Part shown: one piece after another, positions 7,367 through 14,526 of the stretch | Position numbering within the stretch: position 1 is the first letter of the stretch | How the letters are laid out: the number at the start of each line of letters is the position of its first letter | Source of the DNA: CAYQQO01 sp964420115 | GTDB lineage: Bacteria; Patescibacteriota; Minisyncoccia; Portnoybacterales; UBA2143 | DNA: 24,822 bases | NCBI GenBank assembly: GCA_964420115.1 | Contig: CAYQQO010000008.1 | Span: forward strand, 1-24,822 | Direction of reading: 5' to 3' | Translations under genes and position numbers: made by a program | Notes under the pieces: model-generated | Seen by the model: only the letters and a program-made list of their open reading frames with translations | Told to the model about the DNA's origin: nothing | The model's database searches: none

Positions 7367-7399
7367 AAATAAAAAGGCGATCATCTTTTGATGACCGCC
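7365..7399 (-). terminator. Intrinsic terminator of the 87-aa minus-strand gene
   Basis: On the minus strand GGCGGTCATC pairs with GATGATCGCC (10 bp with one G-U) around AAAA, followed by TTTTTATTTTT. Read on the plus strand the same site has an A-C mismatch and no U tract, so it serves the minus strand. The U tract abuts and slightly overlaps the stop codon of the convergent GT-C gene. Confidence 0.8.
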
Positions 7400-7461
7400 G
7401 CAAAACAATAATTGTCTCTTTGAATTAATCAAATTGATCAAAGCCCATTTGTAGAAATAAT

Positions 7462-7725
7462 CTATCTCACTCCCTCCCCCTCCAAAAAAACCTCTCTGGC
7501 GACGAAATGGCCTTTACAGAAAATAGCTCCGCACTTTAAACACCAAAGCGTCCCAAAGGGATAAGAAAAATAGGATGACCAAGGCCAAATCGCTGGAACA
7601 GCATGGATTTCCCAACGAGCGTTGTGGCGGCTCCCGTCGCCATGAATATGGAAATAACTTACTTTACCCTTCCCCTCTTCTTCTGGCGGCTCCAAAACAA
7701 CCTCTTCCAGCCACTGACAAGACAT
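7462..7725 (-). CDS. Small Cys/His-rich protein between the GT-C genes (87 aa)
   Basis: I do not recognise this protein. It has an acidic Pro-rich N-terminal part (LEPPEEEGKGK), a His-rich centre (YFHIHGDGSRHNARWEIHA), a Trp/Tyr-rich stretch (IWPWSSYFSYPFGTLW) and a compact C-x2-C-x4-C-x2-H motif, CLKCGAIFCKGH, that could bind one zinc ion. The start is well supported by an AAAGGAGG Shine-Dalgarno ending 4 nt before the ATG, one of the best in the window. A U-tailed hairpin terminator lies about 60 nt after the stop. It is on the opposite strand to both neighbouring glycosyltransferase genes, so it is an independent unit. Function is unknown; zinc binding is inferred from the spacing only. 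Confidence 0.75.
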   Translation of the reverse strand: MSCQWLEEVVLEPPEEEGKGKVSYFHIHGDGSRHNARWEIHAVPAIWPWSSYFSYPFGTLWCLKCGAIFCKGHFVAREVFLEGEGVR

Positions 7726-7765
7726 AAGGCCTCCTTTCTTTATAATTTTTCTTTTAGAATTAATT

Positions 7766-7771
7766 TAATAT
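7766..7771 (+). promoter_or_regulatory. Putative -10 of the second GT-C gene
   Basis: TAATAT ends 10 nt before the ATG at 7782, which would give a leader of only a few bases. An alternative TATAAT at 7741-7746 would give a leader of about 30 nt. No convincing -35 was found for either. Confidence 0.3.
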
Positions 7772-7781
7772 TAAAAAAACC

Positions 7782-9701
7782 ATGATAAGAACTAATTATA
7801 ATAATACATCATTTAAAAATTTTAGCAATTTTATTGCTGGCGGTCTTCTTGTTTTAATGTTTCTTTTGGGTTTTTTCAGCATGAAAGGCGATTCGGCAAC
7901 TATGGATGAATTAGCCCATACGCCGGCTGGCTATTCATACGTCAGCCAGCTTGATATGCGGCTCAACCCGGAACATCCCCCTCTTTTGAAAGACTTGGCC
8001 GGCCTTTCTGTCTGGCTTGGCTCAAAAATAACCAACACGCCTGTTAATTTCCCGGAAAACGTCAAAAGCTGGCAGGAAGATGTTAACGGCCAATGGGACT
8101 TTGGCAGAGAGCTTTTTTACAAATCAGGAAACGATGCTGATAATATTATTCTCTGGTCACGCCTGCCCATGCTCCTTATTATGATTGTTTTAGGCATTTA
8201 TGTTTTTAAGTGGACAAGAGAGCTTTACGGCCAAAGAGCCGGTCTTTTGGCCCTTTTCCTTTATTCATTATCGCCGACATTTCTAGCCCACGGCCGACTG
8301 GTAACAACCGATGTCGGAGCGGCCGCCGCATTTTTTATCGCCACCTACTATTTAGTTTCATGGCTTAAGGAAAGAACCACTGAAAACTTAATTGTCGCCG
8401 GTTTGGTTTTTGGTTTGGCTCTTTTGACAAAGTTTTCTCTCTTTCTTTTAACCCCTTATTTTGTCTTTTTAACAATTGCTTGGGTAATTGTTAAAAAGGA
8501 TTGGTCTAAAGGATTAAAGGATATCTTACCCGGCCTAACTAAATCACTTTTAGGCCTTTTCCTTATTGGCATAATCGCCATGGCTTTAGTCTGGCCTGTT
8601 TACCAAGTCCATGTTATAAATTACCCGGCGGAAAAACAACAAGCTGACAGCGCTTCTATCCTTAGCTCTTTTGGCACTCGCTGGCTGGCTGATACAGTTG
8701 TCTGGATGGCAGACAAGCCGATTTTAAGGCCCTATGGTCAGTTTTTCTTAGGTCTTTTAATGGTTATGCAAAGAGCAGTCGGCGGAAACACCACTTACTT
8801 TTTAGGAGAAATGTCAGCTTCTAGCTGGTTGCACTATTTCCCGGTTGTTTTTCTAATAAAAGCGCCCTTAGCTTTCCTTCTTTTGGGGATAATAGCTTTA
8901 ATATACAGCCTCTTAAGAATTAGCCGGCCGGTCTGGGAAAAACCATTTAGCCGAATATTCAAATGGGTCAAAGACCACTTTGCTGAATTTGCCCTTATTT
9001 CTTTCTTTATTATTTACTGGGCAAGCACGCTAAAAACCAACCTTAACATCGGCGTCAGGCATATCCTGCCTACCCTCCCTGTCCTTTATGTCTTAATCAG
9101 CGGACAAATAAGCCACTGGTTGCGCTTCCCGATAAAATCCATCCTTGAAAAACAAAAAACAAACATTATAGAGACGCTGAAAAATATTAAAGACCTTATT
9201 GTTCTCTCTTTTAAAACATACTTTAAATACCTAATGTTAATTCTTCTTCTTATCTGGTACGCCGGAGGAATATTTCAGGTTTACCCACATTTTCTGGCTT
9301 ATTTCAATGAATTGGTTGGCGGGCCTCAAAATGGATATATTTATGTGACAGACTCTAACTTGGATTGGGGCCAGGAATTAAAGAGATTAAATCAGTTTGT
9401 TGAAAAAAATAACATTGGCGAAATTTATGTTGATTATTTCGGCGGCGGCTCTGTCCAATATTATCTTGGCGGCAAATTCAAGTCTTGGTGGGGAACGCGC
9501 GACCCCAAAGATATTCCTCAAAACGGCTGGCTGGCTGTTTCAGCAACATTTTTACAGGGAGGCCGCGGTTTGCCTGTCCCCGGCTTTAAAGAACCAACTG
9601 GCTATTATGGCTGGCTTTTTAAATATGAGCCAGTGGCTGTTATTGGCCATTCTATATTCGTTTATCAAATAACTACTTCTCCAGACGATTGCATCAGATA
9701 G
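7782..9701 (+). CDS. GT-C (PMT-family) membrane glycosyltransferase
   Basis: A 639-aa multi-pass protein of the PMT/GT39-like superfamily, expected to transfer a sugar from a polyprenyl-phosphate donor on the outer side of the membrane. The first helix (about 17-36) is followed by the catalytic-loop signature GDSATMDELAHTPAGYSYV (D42, E43, H46) and RLNPEHPPLLKDLAGL. About ten further hydrophobic segments follow. Near the C-terminus, GGPQNGYIYVTDSNLDWGQE is a hallmark of bacterial members of this subgroup and lies in a soluble extracytoplasmic part. The ATG at 7782 has no Shine-Dalgarno and follows a possible -10 by 10 nt. It differs clearly from the upstream GT-C protein, so this is not a recent tandem duplication. 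The sugar and acceptor are unknown; S-layer or pilin glycosylation is possible. Confidence 0.9.
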   Translation: MIRTNYNNTSFKNFSNFIAGGLLVLMFLLGFFSMKGDSATMDELAHTPAGYSYVSQLDMRLNPEHPPLLKDLAGLSVWLGSKITNTPVNFPENVKSWQEDVNGQWDFGRELFYKSGNDADNIILWSRLPMLLIMIVLGIYVFKWTRELYGQRAGLLALFLYSLSPTFLAHGRLVTTDVGAAAAFFIATYYLVSWLKERTTENLIVAGLVFGLALLTKFSLFLLTPYFVFLTIAWVIVKKDWSKGLKDILPGLTKSLLGLFLIGIIAMALVWPVYQVHVINYPAEKQQADSASILSSFGTRWLADTVVWMADKPILRPYGQFFLGLLMVMQRAVGGNTTYFLGEMSASSWLHYFPVVFLIKAPLAFLLLGIIALIYSLLRISRPVWEKPFSRIFKWVKDHFAEFALISFFIIYWASTLKTNLNIGVRHILPTLPVLYVLISGQISHWLRFPIKSILEKQKTNIIETLKNIKDLIVLSFKTYFKYLMLILLLIWYAGGIFQVYPHFLAYFNELVGGPQNGYIYVTDSNLDWGQELKRLNQFVEKNNIGEIYVDYFGGGSVQYYLGGKFKSWWGTRDPKDIPQNGWLAVSATFLQGGRGLPVPGFKEPTGYYGWLFKYEPVAVIGHSIFVYQITTSPDDCIR

Positions 9702-9720
9702 CCCTGATCTCTAAAAAAGA

Positions 9721-9755
9721 AAAAAGCCCGCAAGGTCCAACCTTGCGGGCTTTTT
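9721..9755. terminator. Perfect bidirectional intrinsic terminator
   Basis: AAAAAGCCCGCAAGG and CCTTGCGGGCTTTTT form a perfect 15-bp inverted repeat around TCCAA. It has a GC-rich core with U tracts on both strands. It ends the second GT-C gene (plus) and the long minus-strand run arriving from 17.8 kb through the small genes at 10305-9801. Confidence 0.92.
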
Positions 9756-9800
9756 GTCTCAAAAGAAGCAACTGTCTAAAAGGCAACTCTCTTGCCGCTT

Positions 9801-10019
9801 CTATCCAGTCTCTATCTGACCTCTAATTTTGTCCAGACCCAGGGCAAGATATCCGAACAAGGCAATAAGACCGATACCGGCAAATCCAAGGGGCCAGGCG
9901 GCAAAGACACCGTAAGGCAGCCGCCACAAAAAAGACAAAAAAGAGATTTCCGAAGGCAGAGACTGATTCGGGTTGAAATAGGCAGCTTTGTAGAGCCACT
10001 TATTTTTGTTTACGCGCAT
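9801..10019 (-). CDS. Small membrane protein (72 aa)
   Basis: I do not recognise this protein. A 35-residue N-terminal part (MRVNKNKWLYKAAYFNPNQ...) is followed by one long or two short membrane segments (about 33-62, WPLGFAGIGLIALFGYLALG) and a short tail LDKIRGQIETG. An AAAGGAG Shine-Dalgarno sits 6 nt before the ATG, inside the end of the upstream gene, and the first 20 nt overlap that gene, so the two are probably translationally coupled. The bidirectional terminator at 9721-9755 lies 46 nt after the stop. Function unknown. Confidence 0.7.
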   Translation of the reverse strand: MRVNKNKWLYKAAYFNPNQSLPSEISFLSFLWRLPYGVFAAWPLGFAGIGLIALFGYLALGLDKIRGQIETG

Positions 10020-10305
10020 AACGCTCTCCTTTTTCTTTGGCAGAATTCATTCTTTCTCTATCTATTTCTCTCATCACCCTCTTGAGCCGCATACACTGAC
10101 CAGAAACATCCTGACAGAGAGAACAACCCCCAGAATGCCGATATATCTCCTCTAAATCGTATACTCCTTCTGCGGTAAGGAATTCGTCCTGCTCTTCGTT
10201 GGAATGAGAAAGCTCAAAGCCAATTAGAACCACCATCAAATCAACATCTGGATGCTTTTTGGCAAAAGCGTTTTGGCTTTCCGAAGTGACCCGGCCGTCA
10301 AGCAT
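10000..10305 (-). CDS. Small acidic/helical protein with C-x2-C-x6-C (101 aa)
   Basis: I do not recognise this protein. The first half contains HPDVDLMVVLIGFELSHS, which looks like a beta strand in a folded domain, and EFLTAEGVYDLEEIYRHSGG. Then comes CSLCQDVSGQC, a compact C-x2-C-x6-C that may bind a metal, followed by a charged helix (LKRVMREIDRERMNSAKEK) and a basic end. The start is supported by AAGGGGGG six nt before the ATG. It lies 42 nt downstream of ftsQ and overlaps the next gene by 20 nt, so the pair may be read from the ftsQ transcript or from an unseen promoter. Function unknown. Confidence 0.7.
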   Translation of the reverse strand: MLDGRVTSESQNAFAKKHPDVDLMVVLIGFELSHSNEEQDEFLTAEGVYDLEEIYRHSGGCSLCQDVSGQCMRLKRVMREIDRERMNSAKEKGERYARKQK

Positions 10306-10347
10306 AATAACCCCCCTTCTTTTTTTGTTGGCAACGAACTAAAATAA

Positions 10348-11262
10348 CTATTGATAATATACACGATTTCTTATCCTTAAATCAAGGTATTTTAAAGAAG
10401 AACGCTTTTCTTTTATTTCTTCCTCCAAAACTAGCTCCAGCGCTCCTACCTGCTCTTTAACAGGATTTTCAGGATTAAAATAAATTTGCCATCCTTCGCT
10501 GGTAACCGCCCTTAAATCTTGGGATGAAAAAAGCTCAAAAATAACAGGAGTTGGCGAATGGCCGTAGTCTAAAGGCATTTGAGCCAGTTCTTCTCTTGCC
10601 TCTAAAATAAAAAACATAATATTCTTTTCAACAACAGAGTCGCCAAGCCCGACTTCCTCTTTTTTCAAACTGTGTATATTCAGAACTAAAGTCCCGCTAA
10701 TTAAAGGAGTTTTTTTGTAAATAACGCCTTCTTTATCAACAAAAAAACATTGGCCTATATTTTTTTTTGGCTCTTTTTCTTCAATCACTTCCTCGCTGGT
10801 AGCGGCTGTTTCGTCTTGTTTTTCGTCTTGTTTTACCTCCTCATATTCATATTGGCACCATACACCGACACTTTCCCGCTCCTGGATTTTAACAATCAAA
10901 TCAATGCCAGAAAATTTTTCTTCAGATAAAAAAAGGTTTGTTTTTTTATTAATATCTACAGAGCCAATTTGCGGCAAAGAAACCAAAATATCTTCTTTTA
11001 TCTGATCAATTGGCAGAAACAAAATACTTTTTTGAGGAATAAAGTTATAGGTTTTTTCTTCTAATTTTTTTTGGGCGATATTTTCTATTTCTTCTGCTGG
11101 AACTTCTTCATTCCCCTCTATAATAATTTTTTTAACCCAAAAATAAGGAGAAAAAGTTAAAAAATACAACAAAGCAATTACCAAACAAAAAAACAACCCT
11201 CCGAAAAATATTTTTACGAGGGATAATTTTCTTTTTCTTTCTTTGGAATATTTTCTAACCAT
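10348..11262 (-). CDS. ftsQ: Cell division protein FtsQ/DivIB-like
   Basis: A 304-aa bitopic protein: basic cytoplasmic N-terminus (MVRKYSKERKRK), one membrane helix (about 16-38) and a POTRA domain opening VKKIIIEGNEEVPAEEIENI. A beta-rich domain follows, ending in a typical FtsQ-like LKYLDLRIRNRVYYQ segment. In known bacteria FtsQ links FtsB/FtsL to the septal synthase FtsWI. There is an acidic insertion around residues 145-168 (EVKQDEKQDETAATSEEVIE) that looks disordered and is not part of the family core. The gene starts 10 nt after serS with no Shine-Dalgarno, so it should be read from the same transcript. The FtsQ/DivIB assignment rests on the topology and POTRA motif, as sequence conservation is low in this family. 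Confidence 0.82.
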   Translation of the reverse strand: MVRKYSKERKRKLSLVKIFFGGLFFCLVIALLYFLTFSPYFWVKKIIIEGNEEVPAEEIENIAQKKLEEKTYNFIPQKSILFLPIDQIKEDILVSLPQIGSVDINKKTNLFLSEEKFSGIDLIVKIQERESVGVWCQYEYEEVKQDEKQDETAATSEEVIEEKEPKKNIGQCFFVDKEGVIYKKTPLISGTLVLNIHSLKKEEVGLGDSVVEKNIMFFILEAREELAQMPLDYGHSPTPVIFELFSSQDLRAVTSEGWQIYFNPENPVKEQVGALELVLEEEIKEKRSSLKYLDLRIRNRVYYQ

Positions 11263-11272
11263 TAGTTTTTTT

Positions 11273-12517
11273 CTATCCGATTACCTTTATGCCGTTAGTG
11301 TATTTTTTTAAAACTTCCGGGACAGCAATTGTGCCATCTTTTCTCTGGTAGTTTTCTAAAATAGCGATAATTGTTCGGCCAATAGCAAAAGCGGTGCCGT
11401 TTAAAGTATGAACAAAGTTAACCCGCCCCTCTTTTGTTCGGTAACGGACATTCAGCCTCCGGGCCTGCCAATCTGTGCAATTGCTGGTTGAATGCGTTTC
11501 CCTGTATTGACTCTGTCCGGGCAGCCAGGTCTCAATATCAAATTTAACAGCTGCTTGGTCTCCTAAATCGCCGCTGCAAATTAAAACAACCCGATAAGGA
11601 ATTTTTAACAATTTCATCAGCTCTTCTTCTAGAGATAAAATTAACTGATGCTCTTCTTTCGACTTTCCCGGCTGGCAAAAACTAAACATTTCCACTTTAT
11701 CAAACTGATGAACCCTCAATATGCCTTTAGTGTCCTTGCCGTAAGCTCCGGCCTCGCGGCGAAAGCAGGTAGAAAAAGCCATATAACGTTTTGGCAATTT
11801 TTCCTCTTTTAAAACTTCATCCATGTGCATCGGGCCAATTGACTGTTCGGAAGTGCCGACTAAATAAAGATTATCTTTTTCTAAGCGATAAACTTCTTCA
11901 GCGCCCCTGTCTAAATACCCCATTCCAGCCATTGGTTTTTCTTTTATCATCACAGGCGGGACAACCAGAGTGAAGTGTTTTTTAGCAAGAGTTTCTAAGG
12001 CCAGTTGGATTAGAGCAAATTCCAGCATAGCGGCTCCTTTTTTGAGATAGCCAAAGCGGGTCCCGCTGACTTTAGCCGCCCGCTCAATATCAATAATATC
12101 CAGTTTTTCCGCTAAAGATAAATAATCTTTCGGGTTAAAATTAAATTTTGTTTTTCCGCCTTCTTCCCTTAAAACTTTGTTGTCTTTTTCTTCTTTTCCT
12201 TCAGGGACGTCTTCCTGCGGCAAATTGGGGATTTGTCTCATTAAACTGTTAAATTCATTTTCTGTTTTTTCTAATCCCGGCTCTATTTTTTTTATTTTTT
12301 CTTTCAGTTCCTTTGCTTTTTTTATTTGCCTATCATCTACTTTGCCCTCTCCGCTTATTTTGTTTTGCTCCGCTTTCAAGTTCTCTGTTTCTCGCAGTAA
12401 TTGGCGTCTCTTTTCATCCACTTTCAAAAGGCGATCAACATCGCATTTAACCTGCTTTTTTCTGCAGCCCTCTTTTATTTTTTTTGGATTATCTCTAATA
12501 AATTTTATATCCAACAT
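11273..12517 (-). CDS. serS: Serine--tRNA ligase
   Basis: Class II aminoacyl-tRNA synthetase that charges tRNA-Ser. The N-terminal MLDIKFIRDNPKKIKEG and the long charged segment to about residue 105 form the tRNA-binding coiled-coil arm. Motif 2 is FRREAGAYGKDTKGILRVHQ, with VEMFSFCQP after it, and motif 3 is LNGTAFAIGRTIIAILENYQ. The serine-site TSEQS is also present. Length 414 aa is normal. The ATG at 12517 has no Shine-Dalgarno. It is preceded by a 115-nt gap containing a GC-rich tandem repeat and hairpin after lysS, and followed closely by ftsQ. Confidence 0.97.
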   Translation of the reverse strand: MLDIKFIRDNPKKIKEGCRKKQVKCDVDRLLKVDEKRRQLLRETENLKAEQNKISGEGKVDDRQIKKAKELKEKIKKIEPGLEKTENEFNSLMRQIPNLPQEDVPEGKEEKDNKVLREEGGKTKFNFNPKDYLSLAEKLDIIDIERAAKVSGTRFGYLKKGAAMLEFALIQLALETLAKKHFTLVVPPVMIKEKPMAGMGYLDRGAEEVYRLEKDNLYLVGTSEQSIGPMHMDEVLKEEKLPKRYMAFSTCFRREAGAYGKDTKGILRVHQFDKVEMFSFCQPGKSKEEHQLILSLEEELMKLLKIPYRVVLICSGDLGDQAAVKFDIETWLPGQSQYRETHSTSNCTDWQARRLNVRYRTKEGRVNFVHTLNGTAFAIGRTIIAILENYQRKDGTIAVPEVLKKYTNGIKVIG

Positions 12518-12570
12518 ACAATATAAGCGTTATTCTGGAGCTGCCTTTGACGGCTGAAGGATCTTAATGC

Positions 12571-12612
12571 ATCACGAGGACAGACCCTGACATCGCGAGG
12601 ACGGACCTCGCG
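12571..12612. repeat. GC-rich tandem repeat with hairpin between lysS and serS
   Basis: Two 21-nt units, ATCACGAGGACAGACCCTGAC (12571) and ATCGCGAGGACGGACCTCGCG (12592), share ATC-R-CGAGGAC-R-GACC. The second unit contains a perfect stem CGCGAGG / CCTCGCG (12594-12600 and 12606-12612) around ACGGA. A third partial CCTCG follows. The block is much richer in GC than its surroundings, carries no U tract on either strand, and lies in the leader of serS. Confidence 0.7.
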
Positions 12613-12632
12613 CCCTCGTACTCCAAAATTTC

Positions 12633-13988
12633 TTATTTCGGCTTCATTAAAGGAAAAAGAATCACTTCTCTCAAATTATAAGAATCAGTTAACAAAACAG
12701 CCAAACGGTCTAGACCCATGCCAAAGCCGGCTGCCAGAGGCATGCCATACCCCAGCGCATCAATAAAATCCTTGTCATATCTTTGAGCTTCTGCGTCCCC
12801 TTTTTGGCGCATTTTCTCCTGGTTTTTAAATATTTCATCCTGTTCTATCGGATCGTTCATTTCTGAAAAAGCGTTGATTAATTCCAAGCCGCCAACAACC
12901 AACTGGAAACGGGCTGTTTTTGCTGGGTCATCTTTTAAGCGCTTAGCCAAAGGAGATATTTCAGCAGGATGATGAATAATAAAGGTTGGTTCTTTTATTT
13001 TCTTAATTTTTTCCTTAACTTCTTCATCGGTTTTACCCAGCGCTGAAAATTCTATTCTTTTGTAAGGAGATTTAAACTTTATCTTATCACCCTGAAACTC
13101 TATTGAATCGCCTTCTTTTAAATTTTTAAGAAGATAAGAAAACATTTCTTCAGTCATTTTCATTAAATCCTCGTAATCGGCGTAAGCCCAGTAGAATTCC
13201 AACATGGTAAAATCAGGATTATGACTGGCATCAAGCCCTTCATTTCTGAAGCAACGGCCAATTTCATATACTTTTTCAAAGCCGCCGACTAAAAGGCGTT
13301 TTAAATAAAGTTCAGGAGCTATTCTCAAATAAAGATCCAGATTCAAAGCGTTATGATGCGTTTTAAATGGCTTAGCCAAGGCGCCGCCGGGAATAGATTG
13401 TAAAATTGGCGTCTCTACACCAACAAAACCATTCTTTTCCAAAAACTGCCTAATTATTTTTATAACCTGACTGCGGCGTAAAAATTTCTTTCTAATATCC
13501 TCATTCATTATTAAGTCCAAATAGCGCTTACGGAATCTCTCCTCTATATCTTTTAAACCGTGCCATTTCTCCGGCAAAGGCAGCAAGCTCTTTGTTAAAA
13601 GACGGTATTTTTTGGCCAAAAGTGTTTTTTCACCTTTTTTAGTTGAAAAAAGCGACCCCCTTGCTTCTAAAAAGTCGCCGATATCCAAATTATCCTGGAA
13701 AAATTTGTAATCTTTATCGCCTATCTCGTCTTTCTTAAAATAAATCTGCAATTTACCCGCCTCGTCTTCTAAATCAAAAAAAGCAGAACCGCCATGAGCG
13801 CGAATATTTTTCACTCTTCCTGCTAAAACCACTTCTTTCTTTTGTTTCTCCCAATCTTTGAAATTATCAATTGCTTCTTTGATTGCGACGCTCCGCTTGG
13901 TTTCAGCCGGATATGGATTAACCCCCGCTTGGCGAATATTCTGCAGTTTTTTTATTCTGGTTTTCTTTATTTCGTTAATAGAAGGCAC
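12633..13988 (-). CDS. lysS: Lysine--tRNA ligase, class II
   Basis: Class IIb synthetase that charges tRNA-Lys. An N-terminal OB-fold anticodon domain (VVLAGRVKNIRAHGGSAFFD, about residues 50-150) is followed by the class II core. Motif 1 lies around FRKRYLDLIMNEDIRKKF, motif 2 is YEIGRCFRNEGLDASHNPDF with TMLEFYWAYADYED, and motif 3 is GFGMGLDRLAVLLTDSYNLR. It ends in the usual REVILFPLMKPK. At 451 aa it is shorter than typical bacterial LysRS (about 490-505), mainly in the stretch between motifs 2 and 3. The start is GTG at 13988, 6 nt after the greA stop; no in-frame ATG lies near the conserved N-terminus. No Shine-Dalgarno is seen, so reinitiation after greA is likely. Confidence 0.96.
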   Translation of the reverse strand: MPSINEIKKTRIKKLQNIRQAGVNPYPAETKRSVAIKEAIDNFKDWEKQKKEVVLAGRVKNIRAHGGSAFFDLEDEAGKLQIYFKKDEIGDKDYKFFQDNLDIGDFLEARGSLFSTKKGEKTLLAKKYRLLTKSLLPLPEKWHGLKDIEERFRKRYLDLIMNEDIRKKFLRRSQVIKIIRQFLEKNGFVGVETPILQSIPGGALAKPFKTHHNALNLDLYLRIAPELYLKRLLVGGFEKVYEIGRCFRNEGLDASHNPDFTMLEFYWAYADYEDLMKMTEEMFSYLLKNLKEGDSIEFQGDKIKFKSPYKRIEFSALGKTDEEVKEKIKKIKEPTFIIHHPAEISPLAKRLKDDPAKTARFQLVVGGLELINAFSEMNDPIEQDEIFKNQEKMRQKGDAEAQRYDKDFIDALGYGMPLAAGFGMGLDRLAVLLTDSYNLREVILFPLMKPK

Positions 13989-13994
13989 AATATA

Positions 13995-14480
13995 TTAGTC
14001 AATATTAACTATTTTGTATTTAACTTTCCCCCTTGGAGTTTCCACCTCAATTATATCACCAATTTGATGTCCTAAAAAGGCCCTGCCCAGCGGCGACTCG
14101 TCTGAAATTTTACCCTGCGAAGGATCAGCTTCCTGAAAACTGACAATTATAAAATCCTGCTTTGGATTATCCCCCCTGCCTGCTCCATCAACCATTTCCA
14201 CTTTAATTTGCGAACCAATCCCGACTGTCTTTTCCTCTCCTTCTTTGCCTTTTGTCGGCTTTATTGGAGAAGATTCTCTGATTATTTCCTCCAGCTCCAT
14301 AATCCTGCCTTCATTAAAGGCCTGAGCTTCTTTGGCGGCTGAATACTCTGTATTTTCAGCTAAATCGCCGAGTGCTTTTGCCTCCTCCAAACGTTGAGCA
14401 ATCTCCTGGCGTTTTACTGTCTTGCGCTCTTCTAATTCTTGCTTTAATTTTTCTAACCCTTCCGGGGAAATATATTTCAT
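13995..14480 (-). CDS. greA: Transcription elongation factor GreA
   Basis: GreA enters the secondary channel of RNA polymerase and stimulates transcript cleavage in backtracked complexes. The protein (161 aa, normal length) opens MKYISPEGLEKLKQELEE and has the coiled-coil tip motif GDLAENTEYSAAKEAQAFNE with the two catalytic acidic residues. Its C-terminal FKBP-like domain includes SPLGRAFLGHQIGDIIEVET. The frame continues upstream to 14567, but those residues overlap the PBP2 end and are not GreA-like, so ATG 14480 is chosen. The gene lies 46 nt after pbp2 and 6 nt before lysS. No Shine-Dalgarno is visible. In the short gap before it, AACGAA / TTCGTT can form a weak hairpin. Confidence 0.95.
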   Translation of the reverse strand: MKYISPEGLEKLKQELEERKTVKRQEIAQRLEEAKALGDLAENTEYSAAKEAQAFNEGRIMELEEIIRESSPIKPTKGKEGEEKTVGIGSQIKVEMVDGAGRGDNPKQDFIIVSFQEADPSQGKISDESPLGRAFLGHQIGDIIEVETPRGKVKYKIVNID

Positions 14481-14526
14481 AGTTTGGGAACAACAAGCAA
14501 CTAACAACGAATAAAAAAATTGTTCG

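Noticed and set aside
12571..12632. T-box riboswitch or terminator upstream of serS
   Set aside because: There is no T-box sequence, no specifier-loop structure and no U tract; only the tandem repeat and one hairpin are present.
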